Shown: positions 56,533-63,762 of the stretch, piece after piece
Layout: the number at the start of each line of letters is the position of its first letter
Numbering within the stretch: position 1 is the first letter of the stretch
Assembly (NCBI GenBank): GCA_003142255.1
Contig: PLLO01000007.1
Coordinates: forward strand, 46,977-110,976
Reading direction: 5' to 3'
From: Bacteroidales bacterium
GTDB taxonomy: Bacteria > Bacteroidota > Bacteroidia > Bacteroidales > VadinHA17
Length of the DNA: 64,000 bases
The notes under the pieces: model-generated
Database searches by the model: none
What the model saw: only the letters and a program-made list of their open reading frames with translations
Told to the model about the DNA's origin: nothing
Position numbers and translations under genes: made by a program

Positions 56533-57720
56533 TCATGTCTGAGATGTAATATGTGAAGTATAAGTTTTATAAACCATTATTAACCATGTGATTGCGAATA
56601 CAATTATACCCAGATTAAGTTTAGCAAGTATTAAATTCGATACTGCCGATGGACAAAGAATGTCAATTGGTAAAATTCCCAGAAATACAAAGTTTATCCA
56701 TAACAGCACCTTATCTAACCTTGTTGTGCTGGAGCACAGATACCAGATCGCATAACCAACCATTGCAATAACATAGGTATGTCTTTCGGAACCTAAACCA
56801 AACAGAATGACCCAGCTCATAAGAATTCCAAGAAACTGAGCCCGATGCAAAAACGATTCTTTAAATAACTTCAGTTTTATTAAAGTGAAAACAAGGATCA
56901 CGAAAAGTACTCCTATTGAAACTAACCCCGCTAGTGGCTCAATTGATTTGAAGAACGTGCAAATCGGACGGTAGATACTATAAAAGCGCAGGGCATTTGC
57001 TTGGTGCATAACTGTCACAAACCATGAATGATAATATGGTAACAATTCATTTGCCGGAATATGAACCAGCGGCAAGAGCAATAATGCAATTCCTATCAAA
57101 ACAGCGTAAAGCACATTTTTCCAGAATCTGGGATAAAACAATAACATCGCCAGCTGAAAAATTCCATACACTTTAATAAAACCTGATAAAAAAATAAGTA
57201 AAACGGCCCAAAAACCCCTTTTCTTCTCAAGCAGGGTAAATGAAAAAAGGAATATTGCGGTGACTACCGGATTGAACTGAACCGATAAAAGTGAGCTGAA
57301 AAGTAGTAGGGCCGTGAAAAAAAATATAAATTTTTTCTTATCAAAGCTAAATTGATCAGGCAGCGTAAAAACAGAAAGATAGAATAGAGTATATGTAAAT
57401 ATATTCCAGCAAAATACACCAAGCCATCCTGGCAACAGGGCAAATGGAGTAAATAAGATCGAGAAAAGCGGACCGTAAAGAAAGACATCAAGAGGTTTTC
57501 CAAGAATTGATAAATGATTCCAGCCAGAATAAGGATTAATGCCTGTCCAGAAATCAAGAGTTCCGTGAGAGAATATCTGAAAGGTGTTGTATGACAAACG
57601 GGTTGCCTCTTTCAGGGTAATCAGGAAAGCGAAGAAAAATCCTATAATATAGATTCTCCTTTTGGTTTCAGTCAGTTTTTTAATTCCACACAAAAAATTA
57701 CTTAGCATCAGATTGCCCAT
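56533..57720 (-). CDS. GT87/DUF2029-like polytopic glycosyltransferase
   Basis: The 395-residue protein has about ten membrane helices. The early loop after helix 1 carries a tract (DFWTGINPYSGWNHL) typical of GT-C/GT87 enzymes, which use polyprenyl-phosphate sugars on the outer face of the membrane. The acceptor is unknown. Likely co-transcribed with the GT2 gene. Family assignment is by topology and loop motif, so it is moderate. Confidence 0.72.
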   Translation of the reverse strand: MGNLMLSNFLCGIKKLTETKRRIYIIGFFFAFLITLKEATRLSYNTFQIFSHGTLDFWTGINPYSGWNHLSILGKPLDVFLYGPLFSILFTPFALLPGWLGVFCWNIFTYTLFYLSVFTLPDQFSFDKKKFIFFFTALLLFSSLLSVQFNPVVTAIFLFSFTLLEKKRGFWAVLLIFLSGFIKVYGIFQLAMLLFYPRFWKNVLYAVLIGIALLLLPLVHIPANELLPYYHSWFVTVMHQANALRFYSIYRPICTFFKSIEPLAGLVSIGVLFVILVFTLIKLKLFKESFLHRAQFLGILMSWVILFGLGSERHTYVIAMVGYAIWYLCSSTTRLDKVLLWINFVFLGILPIDILCPSAVSNLILAKLNLGIIVFAITWLIMVYKTYTSHITSQT

Positions 57721-57824
57721 CTATATGATTGCTTTTATCAATAAGATCACTAATGTTTTTCATGATAAATTTACTAATTATTAATCAGGGTTTCCAAATG
57801 GAAGCCAGCCAGGGTCTGAGGTCG

Positions 57825-57992
57825 CTATCGGTTGTAGAGCTTTTTTACTTCTATGTCCTTGTTATAAGGCATTTTTTGTTTGAAAAGCTTAACAATATTA
57901 TATCCAATAGCGTACCCGTTGGCGATTGGGATCATATCTTTACCAAACATCACTTTATTAATTCTGTCATGACCTTTTTCGTAGATTTGTCC
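57825..57992 (-). pseudogene. fragment resembling the C-terminus of a DUF2268 Zn-protease-like gene
   Basis: A 55-codon minus-strand frame (GHDRINKVMFGKDMIPIANG, then YAIGYNIVKLFKQKM) has stops at both ends and no start codon upstream of its conserved part. The GYxIGYxIV signature resembles the end of DUF2268 putative proteases. It sits in the 288-base gap between the GT87-like gene and the immunity-like gene. A 97-codon plus-strand frame over the same stretch looks spurious. Confidence 0.4.
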
Positions 57993-58008
57993 TTATTCTC
58001 CCTTAGTT

Positions 58009-58479
58009 TCATAATAATTTGAATACTTTCTCTTTATTAATCCTGGTGGTAAGGACGAGATCCATGATTTCTGATGGCAATTGTTCATTTTGCCATTTTC
58101 TTTCTTCGTCCACTGATTTACCTGCATTTTTCACAGCTTTTAAAGCATACAATGCTGCACCTAATGAATGGTCAGCCATATGAGCTGTGGCGACGGTGTG
58201 CCCTACAGCACGAGCTACTGCAATTACAATAGGGTTTGATGATTCATTTGCCAAAGCTATTGCTTTTAAAGATGCTTTTCTTGCGTCTCCTACTGTAGCT
58301 TTTCCAATTGCCCACTCTTTAGCAATTGAAAGAGCATTTGTAAGTCGTTCATCTGATTTTTCACTTATTAGCGGTAAAACATTTTCTGCGCAATCGCAAG
58401 CCCAATTAATTAATTGAATATGCTGCTCTTTTTTAAGAGGTCCACCACGATGCTCAGCTATAAACCTTTTGTCTCGCAT
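58009..58479 (-). CDS. Imm-5-like putative immunity protein
   Basis: The 156-residue all-helical protein without a signal peptide matches the Imm-5 type of polymorphic-toxin immunity proteins: FIAEHRGGPL near the start, WACDCAENVLPL, AVGHTVATAHMADHSLGAALYA. No cognate toxin is next to it, so it may be an orphan immunity gene, common in mobile arrays. The assignment is by remembered family sequence. Confidence 0.72.
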   Translation of the reverse strand: MRDKRFIAEHRGGPLKKEQHIQLINWACDCAENVLPLISEKSDERLTNALSIAKEWAIGKATVGDARKASLKAIALANESSNPIVIAVARAVGHTVATAHMADHSLGAALYALKAVKNAGKSVDEERKWQNEQLPSEIMDLVLTTRINKEKVFKLL

Positions 58480-58523
58480 TTTAATTTATATAGCAGAAAT
58501 ATTTTAAAAGTGACGTTATCAAT

Positions 58524-58561
58524 ACTTGCTAACGGTCCGGCAGATATTGCTCGTAGCAAGT
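58524..58561 (-). repeat. cassette-boundary repeat (site H)
   Basis: ACTTGCTAACGGTCCGGCA begins the site. ACTTGCTA (58524-58531) is a perfect inverted copy of TAGCAAGT (58554-58561). The CTAACGG..CGGCA word equals the left arm of the element at 62754. The AATAAAGG core is lost. It lies between the immunity-like gene and the small membrane gene. Confidence 0.6.
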
Positions 58562-58609
58562 AGTAATATTTTTCTCTTCAGCAAGTGAATTTTATTCTAA
58601 AGAGTTTGG

Positions 58610-58993
58610 CTATGCAGAATGAAATTCCCGTTTGTGGATCAGAATAGTTGCTATTAATCTTGCGAATTCCAGAATAGCACAGAGAATAAACAGGCTTAGA
58701 TATATATATTTATTTTCTGGAAATAGTCTGGAAAATAATAGGATAAATCCGAATGAGAGACCTATGGTGTATATTAATCTGAATGGGAACTGAACATAAT
58801 AAATCCACATACCAATATTACTTGATTTGAACAGAAAAAAACCTGAAAATAATAATGAAAAAAAAAGAGGAACAGAAATAATATTAGTCCAGTAAAGAAT
58901 TTTTCCCGATTCAAATAATGAAATCATCATCTGGAATGATTTGATAATTGCGACAAAATCCAGCAATCCAAAAAGAATCAATAGTTTTTCCAT
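58610..58993 (-). CDS. hypothetical four-helix membrane protein
   Basis: The 127-residue protein has four hydrophobic helices covering most of its length (LLILFGLLDFVAI; IISVPLFFSLLFSGFFLF; LIYTIGLSFGFILLF; LFILCAILEFARLIATIL). No family recognised. It stands alone between sites H and I of the repeat, in the pattern of a single-gene cassette. Confidence 0.7.
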   Translation of the reverse strand: MEKLLILFGLLDFVAIIKSFQMMISLFESGKILYWTNIISVPLFFSLLFSGFFLFKSSNIGMWIYYVQFPFRLIYTIGLSFGFILLFSRLFPENKYIYLSLFILCAILEFARLIATILIHKREFHSA

Positions 58994-59093
58994 CGGTTAA
59001 TGTTTTTCAGGGTTTCAATAATTAGTTCAGTGCTGGAATTCAGTACTATACTATCTCACGGCATAGCTCCGAAGTGCAAAGCGCTGAGGATGA

Positions 59094-59129
59094 GCTTAAA
59101 ACCTTTATTGTCCGTATTAGCTGCTGGCA
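59094..59129 (-). repeat. cassette-boundary repeat arm (site I)
   Basis: Plus GCTTAAAACCTTTATTGTCC then GTATTAGCTGCTGGCA. The ACCTTTATTGTCCGT.TTAGC core is shared with sites J and L, and the GCTGGCA end with site D. It begins 15 bases after the stop of the methyltransferase gene. Confidence 0.75.
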
Positions 59130-59144
59130 TTAATTTCTAAATTC

Positions 59145-60017
59145 TTAGACAGCTTTTAGTCGCCATGTAGCTTGTATTTTTCCTGCACTCTTCAATTTAA
59201 ATAATTGTCTCAACGTCGTGCTTTTCAGCAAATATTTAAATGAGCTCATTTCAGAGTATTTTATTTTAGCTTCTTTATCAATCACAAAACCCATATCTTT
59301 GAAGAACATCTCTGTTTCTTTAAAACTCTCAAAACTATTGTCTTCAGTATTCTGTTGTTCATTAAACTCCTTTATTTCATCATTGAATTTAAGGCCAAGT
59401 TTTTGTTCTTTATTTTTTATGAAAATATCACCAGTAATCCAATAACCTCCTCGGTCCATTAAAATTTCATGAATAATTGAGCAAAGTTTTTCCTTTTCTT
59501 GTTTATTCAAATACGTTAATAACCCTTCATTAACAATTGCAACCTTACCTTGAGGAAAATGACCAATTATTTCGTGAAAATTATTTTTATCAAGAGCATT
59601 TAAAGGTAATAATTCCAATTTCCCATTGGCATTGATTCCTTCTTTTGTTAAACTGTTAATGAATTCCTTTTTAACAGCTATTACATCTGGTAAATCAGTA
59701 TCTATATAATGAACTCCTTTTTGATTAGAAAAATCCAAACTGCGAAAGGAATATCCTGATGATATTTCTAAAATATTTTTAATTATCAAATCATTCAATA
59801 GCTGATCAATACTCCAGTACCTGTTTTCTAAGCCAATTGTACTTGCCCAGAAAGTATAATCTCTTTTTTTAAAGTCTGGAATATATTTATTGGGATATTC
59901 CAATAGCTCTGCTACTTCCCTTGCAAAGGGAATATTGGTGTAACCTTTCAATAATAACATCCACTTGGCTGAAGGGCTGATCGAAGAGAAATCTCTGTTA
60001 ATAATCATTTGTTCCAT
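59145..60017 (-). CDS. class I SAM-dependent methyltransferase (LCM/PPM-like)
   Basis: The product of about 290 residues starts at ATG 60017 (MEQMIINRDFSSISPSAKW); the frame is open to 60041. It resembles the leucine-carboxyl-methyltransferase-like family: AdoMet-site region ILEISSGYSFRSLDFSNQ, acidic residue in IDTDLPDVIAVKKEFI, then VAIVNEGLLTYLNKQEKEKL. The substrate is unknown. It is AT-rich and stands alone between repeat sites I and J. Confidence 0.8.
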   Translation of the reverse strand: MEQMIINRDFSSISPSAKWMLLLKGYTNIPFAREVAELLEYPNKYIPDFKKRDYTFWASTIGLENRYWSIDQLLNDLIIKNILEISSGYSFRSLDFSNQKGVHYIDTDLPDVIAVKKEFINSLTKEGINANGKLELLPLNALDKNNFHEIIGHFPQGKVAIVNEGLLTYLNKQEKEKLCSIIHEILMDRGGYWITGDIFIKNKEQKLGLKFNDEIKEFNEQQNTEDNSFESFKETEMFFKDMGFVIDKEAKIKYSEMSSFKYLLKSTTLRQLFKLKSAGKIQATWRLKAV

Positions 60018-60070
60018 GATGCAGTTTTTTAAAAGTGTCAACCTATTTCAGAACGAGATAAGATTGTGCT

Positions 60071-60118
60071 TGCAGCTAACGGCTGGGTTTATAACCTTTA
60101 TTGTCTGTGTTAGTCGCA
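60071..60118 (-). repeat. minimal complete cassette-boundary site (site J)
   Basis: TGCAGCTAAC (60071-60080) and GTTAGTCGCA (60109-60118) are imperfect inverted copies that enclose GGCTGGGTTTATAACC and TTTATTGTCTGT. Both arms are present and nothing lies between them, giving a 48-base site in the size range of integron attC sites. It lies between the trpF-like stop and the methyltransferase start. Confidence 0.75.
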
Positions 60119-60145
60119 GGCGTGTTACAAAATGTGAGCAGAGAA

Positions 60146-60802
60146 TTATTTGTCAATAAGTGCATTTTTAAAGAAGTCAATAAGTTTCTTTCTATCAAGA
60201 GCCCCATTTGTTCTAACGCCATTACAAACATCAATTGCAAATGGTTGTACTTCTTCAATAGCTTGTTTTACATTTTCTGGTTTTAATCCACCAGCAAGGA
60301 TGATTGGGCATTTTGAATTGTCCCGAATTTGCCTGCTGAGAGTCCAATTATGAACTCTGCCTGTTCCACCAAGTTCTTTGATCAGGAGGTTGGGATTTCC
60401 GCTGTCAAGTAACAGGGCATCAAAACTTTCTGATAGTCTGATGGCCAGATCAACAGATTTTGAATCAATTACATGGATTACCTGAACGATCTTCACTGAT
60501 GGCAAAGCTTCTTTAATTTGAGAATATGTCCCTGATGAGAGAAGATCAACTATTTGAATCGTGTTGGTAAGAGTTCTTTTGTGGTGTTTTATTATTTCAT
60601 CTGCAGAGGTTTCACTAGTCAGCAGAAAAGTGCCGATTAGCGGAGGAACAGACTGTGCAATCTGTCTGATTAATTCATCTGGGATTGGTCCAGGTCCACT
60701 CGGCATTTTAGCGACAAGTCCGATTGCATCAGCACCAAGTTCGATAGCAGTATTTGCTTCTGCAATACTATTGATACAACATATTTTAATTCTGGTTCGC
60801 AT
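60146..60802 (-). CDS. trpF: phosphoribosylanthranilate isomerase-like protein
   Basis: The 218-residue TIM barrel has PRAI residues in place: catalytic Cys in RIKICCI, catalytic Asp in DALLLDSGN, GGTGRVHNW, phosphate-binding LAGGLKPENV and DVCNGVRTNG. PRAI converts phosphoribosylanthranilate to CdRP in tryptophan synthesis. It is far from any other trp gene and sits between repeat sites J and K like a cassette, so its true substrate may differ. The N-terminal MPSGPGPI stretch marks a divergent subgroup. Confidence 0.8.
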   Translation of the reverse strand: MRTRIKICCINSIAEANTAIELGADAIGLVAKMPSGPGPIPDELIRQIAQSVPPLIGTFLLTSETSADEIIKHHKRTLTNTIQIVDLLSSGTYSQIKEALPSVKIVQVIHVIDSKSVDLAIRLSESFDALLLDSGNPNLLIKELGGTGRVHNWTLSRQIRDNSKCPIILAGGLKPENVKQAIEEVQPFAIDVCNGVRTNGALDRKKLIDFFKNALIDK

Positions 60803-60813
60803 TATTATTGTTT

Positions 60814-60881
60814 GTTAGGAGCAGTGCGGTGATCGCTTACGGCTGACGGCCCGGCAATAAAGGTTATAAGACTTGTCACGG
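60814..60881 (-). repeat. cassette-boundary repeat (site K)
   Basis: GTTAGGAGCAG (60814-60824) resembles the end of the site at 63 kb (GTTAGGTGCAG). CTTACGGCTGACGGCCC and GGCAATAAAGGTTATAAG, then ACTTGTCACGG (to 60881) form the left-type arm, complementary to site L (CCGTGACAAGTCTAATAACC). The last bases encode the stop of the SRPBCC gene. Confidence 0.75.
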
Positions 60882-61337
60882 CTTATCTGACAAAAAATCA
60901 AAAGCTCCTTTTCTTAGATTGATGCCATACTCAAGATAGGCTTTTAAACAAGCAAGAAAGTTAGCCCACCCTTCAGTATTACCCTTAAGCCATTTGATAC
61001 CTGATTCATTGTTTTCCCTGCTTTTCTCGGTTATTGTTACAAGCGTTGATTTGAGTCTTCTTAGAGTTAATTTAATCTCAACAAGGAGTTTAATATTATC
61101 CATTTCCCAATAGAACGAAATGTATTTATCCTTTTCAATTTTGCCGACTTGAATTGGGAATTCCATATCAAATTCATTGAATTGCCACAAAATCTGTTTT
61201 TCATCTTCCAACCTTCCACTACCTTTTGAGATAAAATAATTGGACATTTTTAAAGGATCCACAATGGCTTCAAATACTTCATTAGCAGGTTTTAATATTT
61301 GAAGTGCTGTTTTAATTTCAAGAACTTGATCATTCAT
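60876..61337 (-). CDS. SRPBCC/AHSA1-like domain protein
   Basis: The 153-residue START-like fold protein matches the AHSA1 family (LQILKPANEVFEAIVDPLKM; WQFNEFDMEFPIQVGKIE; GIKWLKGNTEGWANFLACLK). Such proteins bind hydrophobic ligands or act as co-chaperones. Its last codons CCG TGA belong to the flanking repeat (CCGTGACAAGTC), so the repeat supplies the stop. It is bounded by repeat arms K and L. Confidence 0.82.
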   Translation of the reverse strand: MNDQVLEIKTALQILKPANEVFEAIVDPLKMSNYFISKGSGRLEDEKQILWQFNEFDMEFPIQVGKIEKDKYISFYWEMDNIKLLVEIKLTLRRLKSTLVTITEKSRENNESGIKWLKGNTEGWANFLACLKAYLEYGINLRKGAFDFLSDKP

Positions 61338-61544
61338 AGGCTATTTTATTTTAAATCTTGTAACAGATTTTCCAGGTAAAGTTCAAAATATTCTTTGAAT
61401 GTTTTGTGGCGTAGCAGTTTTTATTAAAACATAGTAGTAAGAATTTGATAAAAAGCTGAAATTATAAGTCATGGTGAATGTCTTTAAGCTAGAAAATAGT
61501 CCCGAAAGGAGCGAGGCATGCCATGTCCCGATTTATAAGGAGCA

Positions 61545-61777
61545 AGGTTTTTGCCATCCGGGTACCAGCTTTTTGAGTTTTACGAGTATCGCGCCGAAGG
61601 CCCTGCCCGGAGCGAAGCAAGCGTCAGGGGTACACCTGTTTTGTTGAGAGCAGCGGCGCAATCACGGTTTATTCCCCTTTTACCGATGCTTTTTGAGAGC
61701 AGGAACGCCTGCCTGCCGGCAGGCAGGGTTTGCAAAAACCGTGACAAGTCTAATAACCTTTATTGTCCGTGTTAGCG
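61545..61777 (-). repeat. long cassette-boundary element (site L) with palindrome insert
   Basis: From 61545 (AGGTTTTTGCCATCC) to 61777 (CCGTGTTAGCG) this aligns with the element at 62754-63057: shared words are TTTTTGAGTTTTACGAGT, GAGAGCAGCGGCG, GAGAGCAG.AACG and GCAAAAACCGTGACAAG. The perfect palindrome CCTGCCTGCCGGCAGGCAGG sits where the other copy has a different palindrome. The rest of the 61338-61882 gap (61338-61544, 61778-61882) shows no gene; a 74-codon plus-strand frame in the repeat is not credible. Confidence 0.85.
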
Positions 61778-61882
61778 TTTGTGCAAATTTAAAACCTGTC
61801 AATGGTAACCAAATCTTTTCGTGCCTGTCAGTCAAATGATATTAGGGTCAGGGTACAATCTTAATAGCGAGTAGATAACAAT

Positions 61883-62557
61883 TCAACGTACACTAGGTTT
61901 TCTTGGAAACAACATTGGCGTCTTAGATTTGTATTCTAGATAGGATGCCCCAAAGCGAAACTCAAGTTCTCTTTCTTCAAACACTTTCACGAAAAAAAGC
62001 AATGCCGGTGCAAACAGGATTAGTACCCAGAGCACAAACAGCGTTGACTGAAACCAGATTCCCAATGATAGAAAAAATGATAAAACTGCTAGTACCATAG
62101 GATTGCGCGTCCAAGCGTACATCCAATCTGCTGCCAATTTCTGACTGAACTTAATGAAAAATGGTGCACCGAATCCTTTTAAGGCAAGGTTTACAACTGT
62201 AAGAAAAGAAGCTATACCAGTAATAATGACCAGAATCAATCCGATTACAGATGGTATTGGGAGCACCCAGCCAGACCAATTATGATGAGTGGTTAATGCC
62301 AGTACGATAGGAACACCAAATGTAAAACCCAAACCAAAATGCACAAATGTCGTAGTCCAGACGGCGTGGCCTATTGTTTGGTGTCGGTCTAGGACCTTCC
62401 TGCCGAGCCAAACAAGGGGAAATGTCAATAATACACCTCCCACAATGATTGATAAATTCATGACATTTGAAAGTGGTGCATTCAACACCAACCACCAGAT
62501 AGTAAGGATAATCGCGAAAAGGACAATCCTGAAAAATGGTTCGATGACATGTTTCAT
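61883..62557 (-). CDS. isoprenylcysteine-methyltransferase/PEMT-like membrane protein
   Basis: The 224-residue protein has five to six membrane helices. The C-terminal signature of the ICMT/phospholipid-methyltransferase fold is visible: YAWTRNPMVLAVLSFFL and EERELEFRFGASYLEYKSKT. Family members methylate lipids or isoprenyl-cysteine with AdoMet; the substrate here is unknown. It is the single gene between repeat sites L and M. An AAGGAGG-type ribosome-binding site precedes the ATG (plus 62570-62576 CCTCCTT), unusual beside its neighbours and perhaps a mark of foreign origin. Confidence 0.8.
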   Translation of the reverse strand: MKHVIEPFFRIVLFAIILTIWWLVLNAPLSNVMNLSIIVGGVLLTFPLVWLGRKVLDRHQTIGHAVWTTTFVHFGLGFTFGVPIVLALTTHHNWSGWVLPIPSVIGLILVIITGIASFLTVVNLALKGFGAPFFIKFSQKLAADWMYAWTRNPMVLAVLSFFLSLGIWFQSTLFVLWVLILFAPALLFFVKVFEERELEFRFGASYLEYKSKTPMLFPRKPSVR

Positions 62558-62753
62558 AGTAACCTCCTTTTAAATTATAGGAAACTAAAAAATATTAGTT
62601 TGCAAAGGCTGTAAAATATTCTGATAATTTTGAAATAAAATAAGAATATCAACTAAAAGAACTAGTGAAGTTAGCATTTGTGCCATCTTTCAATGTTACT
62701 TAACTGTAATGCTATAAGAAAATTGTCTTTAAAAATTGCGAAGCGGCATGAAT

Positions 62754-63057
62754 GCTAACGGCTCGGCAATAAAGGGTGTAAGTGTCCCCGCCAACGGCGG
62801 GGTGGCGCGATTTTTGCCGTCCAGTTGCAAGTTTTTTGAGTTTTACGAGTGTCGCGGTACAAAATTAATTAGGAGCAGGTCACCTGTCCCCTAACACGGG
62901 TTTGTTTGAGAGCAGCGGCGCCGTCACGGTGATATCCCCTTACACTGTGCCTTCTTGAGAGCAGAAACGTCCCGATGGCTATCGGGATGCAAAAACCGTG
63001 ACAAGCTTATACCCTTTAGCACTTATGATAAAAGCATAGTCTCAGGTCCGTGTTAGG
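62754..63057 (-). repeat. complete long cassette-boundary element (site M)
   Basis: The left arm GCTAACGGCTCGGCAATAAA (62754-62773) pairs with the right arm that ends GTCCGTGTTAGG (63046-63057), with CTTATACCCTTTA at 63006-63018. About 27 bases (63019-63045) replace the usual TTG in the right arm. The interior carries palindromes CCCCGCCAACGGCGGGG (62786-62802) and CCCGATGGCTATCGGG (62971-62986). The 62558-63198 gap otherwise holds no gene. Confidence 0.85.
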
Positions 63058-63198
63058 TGCAGTTAATATTTCAATGGTTAACAATCAATGTTTGTAATAA
63101 ACGCCCTCCAAATCCTTCTGTAAGCAAGTCCCCAAAGTCTTTTTTGGAAGCTCTCTGTAAGTAGGCACACCTAACTAAAGCTTAGTCAAGTACCCTTC

Positions 63199-63762
63199 TT
63201 ATTTTGATGTAATTGTACAGTCAATTACACCATCGCTAATATTGATGCTTGAGTTATCAATAGGTTTTAAAACAGTCGCAGTAAATGTACCTTTGATAGA
63301 TGTTGATGTCAGCGAAGTAATATTTACGGTGCAACTTGAACCAGATGTTATTGCTGTAGATGTATAAGGAGTGATGTTTTTATCAATAAAAGAAACAGAA
63401 GAAATAGTTTCAGAAGAAGATGCTGTGTAAGTACCTGTAATTATAGCTGATGTTGCAGTATAACACGTTATTACTACAGATCCATTAGTCCTTACATCTG
63501 CTGTTGATGTTTGAATTGTCAAACTGGTTGAAGCTGCAATAACTTTTGAAATGGAACATGAATAATTAACTCCGCTTGCTGTAAATGAAATTGTACCGGA
63601 AGCATTAAAAGTTCCATTTGCAGGACCATTATTGTTAATGTTTGATGTTGTTGTAGTAGTACTCTTACTATTACTATTATTTCTATTACTACTACGATTA
63701 CTACAATTACAGATTATTATTCCAACTGTAATCAACACGCTGATAAATAGAGCTTTTTTCAT
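63199..63762 (-). CDS. Ser/Thr/Asn-rich lipoprotein (DUF6252-like)
   Basis: The 187-residue protein has a signal peptide and lipobox (VGIIICNCSNR). A low-complexity S/N/T linker (24-50) is followed by a beta-sandwich-like domain (GTFNASGTISFTASGVNYSC ... GSSCTVNITSLTSTSIKGTF) that resembles DUF6252 lipoproteins of Bacteroidota. It contains four Cys after the lipobox that may pair. Function unknown. It is the last gene of the window; 63763-64000 shows nothing. Confidence 0.7.
   Translation of the reverse strand: MKKALFISVLITVGIIICNCSNRSSNRNNSNSKSTTTTTSNINNNGPANGTFNASGTISFTASGVNYSCSISKVIAASTSLTIQTSTADVRTNGSVVITCYTATSAIITGTYTASSSETISSVSFIDKNITPYTSTAITSGSSCTVNITSLTSTSIKGTFTATVLKPIDNSSINISDGVIDCTITSK

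Noticed and set aside
57729..58022. 97-codon plus-strand frame between the GT87-like and immunity-like genes
   Set aside because: No recognisable family, runs against all neighbours and overlaps the immunity gene; the minus strand explains the conserved-looking stretch better.
61551..61775. 74-codon plus-strand frame inside the long repeat
   Set aside because: It lies wholly within repeat L, and its codons include the palindrome; the aligned repeat M does not keep the frame.
62754..63057. Classical IS or transposon
   Set aside because: No transposase frame in 300 bases and no clear target-site duplication; a MITE remains possible and is stated as the alternative.
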